This document shows positions 59,711-64,000 of a stretch of 64,000 nucleotides of DNA, piece by piece; positions within the stretch are counted from its first letter, which is position 1; each line of letters opens with the position of its first letter. This DNA comes from Marivivens donghaensis (GTDB lineage Bacteria; Pseudomonadota; Alphaproteobacteria; Rhodobacterales; Rhodobacteraceae). The translations under genes and the position numbers were made by a program. Under the pieces are notes generated by a model, which ran no database searches, had not been told where the DNA came from, and saw only the letters and a list, made by a program, of their open reading frames with translations. The DNA lies in NCBI RefSeq assembly GCF_030410045.1, contig NZ_JAUFRA010000005.1, forward strand, positions 248,001-312,000, given 5' to 3'.

Positions 59711-60666
59711 AGCGTGGTGAGCTGTCCCTTGAGCCACGGATAGGCAGCGACGGCAGGACCGACGATCAAATCGTCGATCAACGGACGCAACCGATCTGCC
59801 ACTTGGGTCGGCGTGTCCGCCAGCGCGCCGCGTCGTGCGGTCAGGGCAATCTGGCGAGACAGTGGCGCGAAGGGCAGCGGGATCAGGTCGAGCTGATCAT
59901 GCACCCGTTCCGCCCGAAGCCACGCCATCGGTGTCAGGATCGACCATCCCGCCCCGCCCGCAACCATCGCAAGGATCGCGTGGTAACTGTCCAACTCGAA
60001 CCGATGGGCCAACGGGAAGTTTTCGCGTGCCAAATGCGCGGCAATCACCTGCCCCATGAAATGGCGAGTGGTGTATTGGATCATCGGCAAACGGCGCAGA
60101 TCAGGCAGCGGTGCCGCCACATCCACGGCCCCTTTGGGCGCTGCGATGACAAAGGGTTCTTGCATGAGCGCGTGACGCTCCAACCCTTCGGTCATCGTCG
60201 GCAGGTCCGCCGCCACGATCATATCGAGCGCCCGTGCGTCCAATAGGTCATGCAACTGATGCGATGGGCCTGTCCCTAACAGGAACTGGCAGGATTTCAG
60301 AACATCGGCGATCTCACCCAAGAGGCGCGGCGTCACGTCAGTCTCAAAATCCTCAATCATCCCGAGGCGGAGCCGCGTCAGCCCCGAATTGTCGCCCGAG
60401 AGTTCCAAACGCGCCTGATCGGCCTCGTTTAGAATGGCATTGGCGCGGCGTAGGAATTTCTCGCCCGCTGAGGTCAGCGTGATGGGTCGTTCGTTGCGGT
60501 TCAACAGGACCGCGCCGATGCTGGTTTCCAGATTGGTCAATTGCTGGCTCACCGTTGCGGCGGACGATCCCAACCGCCGTGCCGCCGCCGAAATGGAGGC
60601 CTCTTGCGCGGTGGCCACAAAGACCTCAACGCCCCAGAGGGTAATTCGACCTGATGATGGTGCCAT
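59707..60666 (-). CDS. LysR-family transcriptional regulator
   Basis: A 319-residue LysR protein. The DNA-binding part reads VEVFVATAQEASISAAARRL then GSSAATVSQQLTNLETSIGA and LNRNERPITLTSAGEKFLRR. The effector domain has LRLGMIEDFETDVTPRLLGE. GGAGG precedes the ATG at 60666. It lies 65 bases downstream of the APC-like permease gene on the same strand and does not diverge from any gene, so its target cannot be read from position; the permease gene is a candidate. Confidence 0.88.
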   Translation of the reverse strand: MAPSSGRITLWGVEVFVATAQEASISAAARRLGSSAATVSQQLTNLETSIGAVLLNRNERPITLTSAGEKFLRRANAILNEADQARLELSGDNSGLTRLRLGMIEDFETDVTPRLLGEIADVLKSCQFLLGTGPSHQLHDLLDARALDMIVAADLPTMTEGLERHALMQEPFVIAAPKGAVDVAAPLPDLRRLPMIQYTTRHFMGQVIAAHLARENFPLAHRFELDSYHAILAMVAGGAGWSILTPMAWLRAERVHDQLDLIPLPFAPLSRQIALTARRGALADTPTQVADRLRPLIDDLIVGPAVAAYPWLKGQLTTL

Positions 60667-60731
60667 GAACCGGCCTCCTGTTCGCTGCGGCTACGCTAGG
60701 GGGTCAACCGCGATGCCGCAACGGCGAATGA

Positions 60732-61904
60732 TTAGCCTTCGACCGATCGACCAAAGATCGCGATGCCCGCGCCCAAAACAGCCAGCACCCAATAGATCGG
60801 ACGCCCGCGTTGGGCGGCGATGGCAGCTTGGACGGCGTAATAGGCGGCAAAGGCGCGGCTGGCGTAGGCGATGATGGCAAAGACATCCGCGCCCCACGTC
60901 AGCGCCAATCCTACGGCGACCAGCACCGCATAGGATTGCCCCGTACCGAGCCGCCCTTTGGTCAGTTCCGTCACCAATCCGCCCGATCCGCCCGTATCCG
61001 CCACAGCCGCGCTGAACTGGGCCGACAGGGCCGCGACGATCAGCAGCGGCGGCAAAACGGGCGCAACGATGGCCATCATGTCGATCACTGCCGTTTCCGA
61101 CAACGGCACATGGCCTGCGGGGAAGAGATACACCAAAAGGCATATGTAAATCATATAGATAGCAGCAGAAATCAGCTGCGCCCACCGCATCGATCGCACC
61201 CGCATATCGGCGGAATACGTATCGCCGAGGTAGCGCGAGGTTTCGAACCCTTGGACAGTGACGATCAGGCCAAAGGCCAATGTGACAGCGCCCCAGCCTG
61301 AGACGGTCACGGGGTTTATAACCAAACCGCCCGCAATCGCTTGATCGGTGAAATGTACCGCCAAACCTGCGAGCAAGCCTGCGATGATCGCGAGTTTGAG
61401 GGTGACGGAGGCTTGCTCCATCCGTTCCATCGCGTGAAATCCGTAGACCCAGCCGACCAAGAGGATGACCGCATAAGTCACGGTCGTGATGATCCGTGCG
61501 GGCATGGCGCCGCCCCACGGGGTCAGGGTCGCGGCGAAGGCGCCAAAGAGGTTCAGGTAGTAGGCAACCGAGATGAAATAGGCACCCGCGAGCAGCCATG
61601 AAGCCACGGTTTCAAGCCGCGCAATGCCACGGCCACGGTCAGGGTTTGCGTCGATGTCGTGGATGTTCGCGCGGATCGCACCGCCAAAGGCATAAGCCAC
61701 AGCGCAGAGGCCCAGCATCACAACGGGGGCAAAGGCACCAAAACTGTCGTCGAGAACAGGACCGAGGACCAGAAACCCGCTACCGATGATAGAGGCCAGT
61801 GGCGTGACCGTGGCCCGCCACCCTGTTGCGCGTCTGAGCCTTGGGTAAAACAAAACCGCCCCCGCGAGGACCGTCACAATTAAAATCGTGAGATCGGTCA
61901 GCAC
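60732..61904 (-). CDS. APC-superfamily-like permease
   Basis: A 390-residue membrane protein with about eleven hydrophobic segments. ASIIGSGFLVLGPVL near residue 37 resembles the broken first helix of amino-acid/polyamine/cation (APC) transporters (GxG in TM1). ITLAFGLIVTVQGFETSRYLG-like sequence in the middle matches their TM6 region, and no other family is suggested. The start is a GTG at 61904 with no clear ribosome-binding site. It is only 18 bases after phaR, so it is probably in the phaR transcript. Substrate unknown; similar proteins are often left as hypothetical. Confidence 0.6.
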   Translation of the reverse strand: MLTDLTILIVTVLAGAVLFYPRLRRATGWRATVTPLASIIGSGFLVLGPVLDDSFGAFAPVVMLGLCAVAYAFGGAIRANIHDIDANPDRGRGIARLETVASWLLAGAYFISVAYYLNLFGAFAATLTPWGGAMPARIITTVTYAVILLVGWVYGFHAMERMEQASVTLKLAIIAGLLAGLAVHFTDQAIAGGLVINPVTVSGWGAVTLAFGLIVTVQGFETSRYLGDTYSADMRVRSMRWAQLISAAIYMIYICLLVYLFPAGHVPLSETAVIDMMAIVAPVLPPLLIVAALSAQFSAAVADTGGSGGLVTELTKGRLGTGQSYAVLVAVGLALTWGADVFAIIAYASRAFAAYYAVQAAIAAQRGRPIYWVLAVLGAGIAIFGRSVEG

Positions 61905-61922
61905 AGAGGCGGCTTTCGTAGA

Positions 61923-62474
61923 TTACTTACCAATTTTGGACAGTTTGTCCTGAAGCTCGGCAAGTTGTTTTTTAATCGTATCGAGGTCGTCGCCGCCTTT
62001 GGGCTCTTCTTCTTTTTCGGGACCAGATGATCCGACCAGACCACCTGTCATCGCCTTAAAGAATGCGGCTTGCTGCGCCTGCATCGCCTCTAGACCCGGA
62101 ATAGCGGGCATCGAGGGCTGCGATTTGGTCATCTTTTCCATCATCGACGACTGGCTCTGACGGAGCATTTCGAACGACGCAGCGAGGAACTGTGGCACCA
62201 CAGAGGTCGCTTGGGTCGTGTAGCTGCGCACCAGATCGGTGAGCACATCCACCGGAAGCACGCTTTCCCCGCGGCTTTCATGTTCTGCAATGATCTGAAG
62301 GAGATACTGACGAGTCAGATCATCCCCAGACTTCAGATCTACAATCTGAACTTCACGGCCTTCACGAATGAACAGCGCGATATCCTCAAGCGTCACGTAG
62401 TCGCTTGTTTCAGTATTGTAGAGGCGGCGGCTTGCGTACCGTTTGATGAGCAGTGGTTTGTTTGTTTCGGCCAC
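61923..62474 (-). CDS. phaR: Polyhydroxyalkanoate synthesis repressor PhaR
   Basis: A 183-residue DNA-binding repressor that also binds PHA granules, coupling phasin supply to polymer. The N-terminal PHB/PHA accumulation regulator domain is clear: PLLIKRYASRRLYNTETSDY, VTLEDIALFIREGREVQIVD, KSGDDLTRQYLLQIIAEHES. It ends in a Met/Gln-rich and charged region. The start is GTG 62474 with GGGGAGGG seven bases upstream; an open frame further 5' is not conserved. It follows phaP after a strong terminator, so it may have its own promoter at 62480-62530. Confidence 0.95.
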   Translation of the reverse strand: MAETNKPLLIKRYASRRLYNTETSDYVTLEDIALFIREGREVQIVDLKSGDDLTRQYLLQIIAEHESRGESVLPVDVLTDLVRSYTTQATSVVPQFLAASFEMLRQSQSSMMEKMTKSQPSMPAIPGLEAMQAQQAAFFKAMTGGLVGSSGPEKEEEPKGGDDLDTIKKQLAELQDKLSKIGK

Positions 62475-62529
62475 GGGTCCCTCCCCGAACGTTTGCGGCA
62501 ATGCAGCGAGCCTATGCTGCATCTGATTA

Positions 62530-62574
62530 AAAAGAAAGAATAAAGAAAGGGCGAGCTGTTTTCACAGCTCGCCC
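62530..62574 (-). terminator. phaP terminator
   Basis: On the minus strand GGGCGAGCTGT (62574-62564), loop GAAA, ACAGCTCGCCC (62559-62549), then TTTCTTTATTCTTTCTTTTT. This is a perfect 11-bp stem with a pyrimidine tail, 46 bases after the phaP stop. It would limit read-through from the abundant phasin transcript into phaR. Confidence 0.92.
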
Positions 62575-62619
62575 ATCATTTCCGACCTAAAGGGAGGAGG
62601 ATCAGGTCGGTAAGTCGAA

Positions 62620-63063
62620 TTACTTCGCAGCAGCTTTTTTCGCAGCAGCAGTAACTTCGGTGGTTGCTTTTTTCGCAGCAGCGGTCAGGTCTTCCTGAGC
62701 GGTTTTGCCAGCAGCCATCATCAGTTCCAGAGTGTCTGTCTGAACTTTTTTCGCGATTTCAGCGAAAGCAGCCATGTGCTCTGCAGCAGCTTCAGCAGCA
62801 GTCGAAGCGAAATCGGTAACCGATTTTGCGTAGTCAGCAGGCTCTGCTTTAACGGTCGACAGCTCGGTCAGTTTTGCCAGAGTGTCTTGAGCCCATTTTG
62901 CCGACAGTTCGGTCGATTTCTGAGCAGCGTCGATCGCAACAGCCGACATTTTTTCAGCCAGAGTGGTTTGCGATTTGTAAGCGTCTTCCATCGATTTGGT
63001 GTCGATCGGGAATGCGCCCATCATGTCTTTGAATACAGCGGTAAAATCAGTAGTAGCAGTCAT
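62620..63063 (-). CDS. phaP: Phasin
   Basis: A 147-residue helical protein coating PHA granules. MTATTDFTAVFKDMMGAFPI and the middle TTLAEKMSAVAIDAAQKSTE, KWAQDTLAKL match the phasin family. The C-terminus is a low-complexity Ala/Lys/Thr tail (AAAKKATTEVTAAAKKAAAK) like those of other amphipathic granule proteins. Its upstream region holds two CTGC-N3-GCAG sites for PhaR, so PhaR repression released by polymer is expected. The strong terminator downstream fits a highly expressed single gene. Confidence 0.92.
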   Translation of the reverse strand: MTATTDFTAVFKDMMGAFPIDTKSMEDAYKSQTTLAEKMSAVAIDAAQKSTELSAKWAQDTLAKLTELSTVKAEPADYAKSVTDFASTAAEAAAEHMAAFAEIAKKVQTDTLELMMAAGKTAQEDLTAAAKKATTEVTAAAKKAAAK

Positions 63064-63128
63064 CGGTAATACCTTTCAGGGTATGTGCGGCGCTTGCCGC
63101 TGGGTCATTTGTCTTACCGACAATATGC

Positions 63129-63145
63129 ATGCTGCGCTGCAGCAT
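63129..63145. promoter_or_regulatory. PhaR operator, proximal site
   Basis: ATGCTGC-GCT-GCAGCAT, a perfect inverted repeat with seven-base arms and a three-base centre, containing CTGC-N3-GCAG. That pattern is described for PhaR of Paracoccus. It lies 66 bases upstream of the phaP start. Confidence 0.75.
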
Positions 63146-63155
63146 TTCAAGTTTT

Positions 63156-63170
63156 TTCTGCACTGCAGAA
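63156..63170. promoter_or_regulatory. PhaR operator, distal site
   Basis: TTCTGC-ACT-GCAGAA, a second CTGC-N3-GCAG inverted repeat with six-base arms. Its centre is 26 bases (about two and a half helical turns) from the proximal site, suggesting paired binding in the phaP promoter. Confidence 0.75.
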
Positions 63171-63222
63171 TATGAAATTTCTGCGACACAGCAAAATCAG
63201 TAGGTTAGACCCCACCAGAAGG

Positions 63223-64000
63223 TTATTCCCCCTCTGGTGGTGCTGCCGCTACGTAAGTTCCAGGGGCCGAACAGAGCACTGGATGGGTCGAATCACCCGG
63301 CGTTCTGGCGGGAACCATCTCGCCCGATCGTTCAGCGAGCCACGCGCCCCAACGTGGCCACCACGACCCATCATTGCGCACAGCGGCCGCTTTCCATGCC
63401 TCCGCAGGGCCTGACATGTCAGGATTGGTGTAGTGTCCGTATTTGCCTTTGGACGGTGGGTTCACGATGCCCGCGATGTGACCGCTCTCTGACAGGATAA
63501 AGGTCTTATCCGTCGATCCCATCTGCTGAACACCAGCATAAGAGGCATGCCATGCAGCGATATGATCGGTTTCACACGCAATCGCACAGAGCGGGACATC
63601 CACCTCATTGATCTTCAGCACGTCGCCAGCGAGTTCAAACCCGCCATCCGCAAATTTGTTCTTTTGACAGAGGCCACGCAGGTATTCGATCGCCATCTTT
63701 GCAGGCAAGTTCGTGCCGTCCCCGTTCCAATACAGCAGATCAAAGGCTGGTGGGGTCTCGCCCATCATGTAGCTCTTGATCGCGGGCTGATAGATCAGGT
63801 CACGCGAGCGCAGGTAGCTAAAGGTGCGCGCCATATAGAAGGACTCGAGCACGCCCGTGCGGTTCACCTCGGCCTCAATCCCGTCAACAAAGTCGTCGGT
63901 CAGAAAGACGCTAAACTCGCCCTGATCCGAGAAATCCGTCAGCGTGGTAAAGAAGGTCGCAGAGCTGACAGAGGTATCCCCCTGCTGTTTCATCCGCGAC
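63223..64000 (-). CDS. phaC: Class I poly(R)-hydroxyalkanoic acid synthase PhaC (5' part outside window)
   Basis: The C-terminal part of PHA synthase, which polymerises (R)-3-hydroxyacyl-CoA at the granule surface. The visible 259 codons include FDLLYWNGDGTNLPAKMAIE, the general catalytic Asp in CETDHIAAWHASYAG and His in SESGHIAGIVNPPSKGKYG, and the typical C-terminal WPRWGAWLAERSGEMVPAR. The nucleophile Cys and N-terminal domain lie beyond the right edge. It stops 159 bases before the phaP start on the same strand. A short inverted repeat (CCACCAGA/TCTGGTGG) spans its stop codon but has no T-run. Confidence 0.96.
   Translation of the reverse strand, partial: SRMKQQGDTSVSSATFFTTLTDFSDQGEFSVFLTDDFVDGIEAEVNRTGVLESFYMARTFSYLRSRDLIYQPAIKSYMMGETPPAFDLLYWNGDGTNLPAKMAIEYLRGLCQKNKFADGGFELAGDVLKINEVDVPLCAIACETDHIAAWHASYAGVQQMGSTDKTFILSESGHIAGIVNPPSKGKYGHYTNPDMSGPAEAWKAAAVRNDGSWWPRWGAWLAERSGEMVPARTPGDSTHPVLCSAPGTYVAAAPPEGE

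Noticed and set aside
63212..63240. CCACCAGA/TCTGGTGG inverted repeat over the phaC stop codon
   Set aside because: The stem is only eight pairs with a 13-base loop and no T-run follows on the minus strand, so I do not call it a terminator.
1..64000. tRNA, rRNA, insertion sequences, integrases, CRISPR arrays and toxin-antitoxin pairs
   Set aside because: I looked through all intergenic gaps and saw no cloverleaf, transposase, repeat-spacer pattern or small paired genes; gaps are short and mostly promoters or terminators.

Overview
The window looks like a chromosomal segment of a marine alphaproteobacterium of the Rhodobacterales (Roseobacter/Rhodobacteraceae type). The reasons are the gene families and their combinations (soxBDAG sarcosine oxidase, an ImuA-ImuB-DnaE2 cassette behind a GAAC-N7-GAAC LexA box, phaC-phaP-phaR, an Atm1-type exporter, CcmI, DUF1289), the high GC, and an intergenic hairpin element of a kind I associate with this family. 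This placement is inference from protein content; no rRNA or tRNA gene is present. Coding density is very high: no stretch over 300 bases lacks a gene, and the longest gaps (about 225 to 285 bases) are divergent promoter regions. I see no insertion sequence, prophage, CRISPR array or replication origin.

Left part (1-20.1 kb), mostly housekeeping. secD (cut by the window edge) and yajC read leftward, with serS diverging from them. A small TspO-like membrane protein gene starts inside the serS terminator hairpin. It converges on der, bamB and a YfgM-like TPR protein (ribosome maturation, outer-membrane assembly, translocon quality control). Next come a two-gene RND efflux pump with an unusually long permease, an Atm1-type ABC exporter, a LysM protein, a LOG-family hydrolase, rarD, a nitrate-sensing-type chemoreceptor and a Fe/Mn superoxide dismutase.

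Accessory region (20.2-32.3 kb). Seven genes appear to deal with surface or secreted glycans: two homologous GT2-type glycosyltransferases (one with a second, diverged GT-like half), a GT25 enzyme, a glycosyltransferase-methyltransferase fusion, two related alpha/beta-hydrolase-like proteins (one lacking its catalytic residues), and a sulfatase carrying C-terminal RTX-type nonapeptide repeats but no signal peptide. This is the best candidate in the window for an undescribed system.

Centre (32.3-42.2 kb). The soxBDAG operon oxidises sarcosine. Diverging from it are ccmI, ruvX and a DUF1289 gene. Then come a 2-oxoglutarate dioxygenase-like gene overlapping a TauE/SafE exporter gene, and dusA.

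Right part (42.2-64 kb). A LysR regulator diverges from a YgiD-type extradiol dioxygenase across a perfect palindrome. An arsenic operon follows: an ArsR-ArsC fusion, a GAPDH and the ArsJ exporter, with an operator over the start codon. After it come a second RND pump, a zinc alcohol dehydrogenase, glycerate 2-kinase, and the SOS mutagenesis cassette imuA-imuB-dnaE2. The window ends with a LysR regulator, an APC-like permease and the polyhydroxyalkanoate genes phaR, phaP and phaC (cut by the right edge), with two candidate PhaR operators upstream of phaP.
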